NCBI GenBank assembly: GCA_964575675.1
Contig: CAZNRY010000194.1
Coordinates: 1 to 6,583, forward strand
From: CAZNRY01 sp964575675
GTDB lineage: Bacteria; Eisenbacteria; RBG-16-71-46; CAIMUX01; VGJL01
Direction of reading: 5' to 3'
DNA length: 6,583 nucleotides
Shown: positions 6,523 to 6,583 of the stretch, one piece after another
How positions within the stretch are numbered: the first letter of the stretch is position 1
How the letters are laid out: the number at the start of each line of letters is the position of its first letter
Notes under the pieces: generated by a model
The model's database searches: none
Told to the model about the DNA's origin: nothing
Seen by the model: the letters and a program-made list of their open reading frames with translations, nothing else
Position numbers and translations under genes: made by a program

Positions 6523-6568
6523 CGCATCTCTTCCGACTGATGCGCCGTAGTGCATGATGCCTCGCATC
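6523..6568. repeat. alternating CGCATC / GATGCG / CGCATC inverted repeats
   Basis: CGCATC occurs at 6523-6528 and 6563-6568, with its complement GATGCG between them at 6539-6544. The middle copy could pair with either flank (loops of 10 or 18 bases). This lies in the last 98 bases, where no gene is seen. It may be part of the 3' end structure or a leader of a gene beyond the window. Six-base arms in GC-rich DNA can be chance. Confidence 0.3.
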
Positions 6569-6583
6569 CCAGGAAGCCCTCCT

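Overview
The window is a high-GC bacterial segment with five tandem plus-strand protein genes and nothing convincing on the minus strand. Three of the products have export signals. The last one ends in a FlgD-Ig/type-A-sorting-like tail, of the kind common in the Fibrobacteres-Chlorobi-Bacteroidetes group and in high-GC candidate phyla such as Eisenbacteria. A high-GC FCB-type or Eisenbacteria-like lineage is therefore the best guess. No rRNA, tRNA or other marker is present to confirm it.

Module 1 (21-4139) reads as one operon. It begins with a long TPR-CHAT protein that has a signal peptide, about 500 residues of TPR repeats, a CHAT caspase-fold peptidase domain with a His760/Cys796 dyad, and a C-terminal membrane anchor followed by five arginines. 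After 28 bases comes an ECF-type sigma-70 factor. Its stop codon overlaps the start of a single-pass membrane protein with an N-terminal HxxxCxxC motif, a central membrane helix and an exported beta-rich domain, most likely its anti-sigma factor. The predicted topology puts the CHAT protease and the anti-sigma C-terminal domain in the same compartment. This suggests, but does not prove, that proteolysis of the anti-sigma factor releases the sigma factor.

Module 2 (4357-6485) follows a 216-base gap containing possible competing hairpins. It has two genes with a 4-base ATGA overlap. The first encodes a secreted, acidic protein resembling DUF6345-type proteins; its hydrophobic-strand HG and SSC motifs look like the His/Cys dyad of clan CD (caspase, gingipain) peptidases. 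The second encodes a secreted protein with a possible propeptide-like region and the FlgD-Ig-like tail. A 10-bp bulged hairpin directly follows its stop.

The most interesting reading is a five-gene surface system with two caspase-fold proteins, one beside an ECF sigma/anti-sigma pair. It recalls the known link between TPR-CHAT proteases and sigma regulation in type III-E CRISPR (Csx29/Csx30/RpoE), but here it is membrane-bound and no CRISPR is visible.
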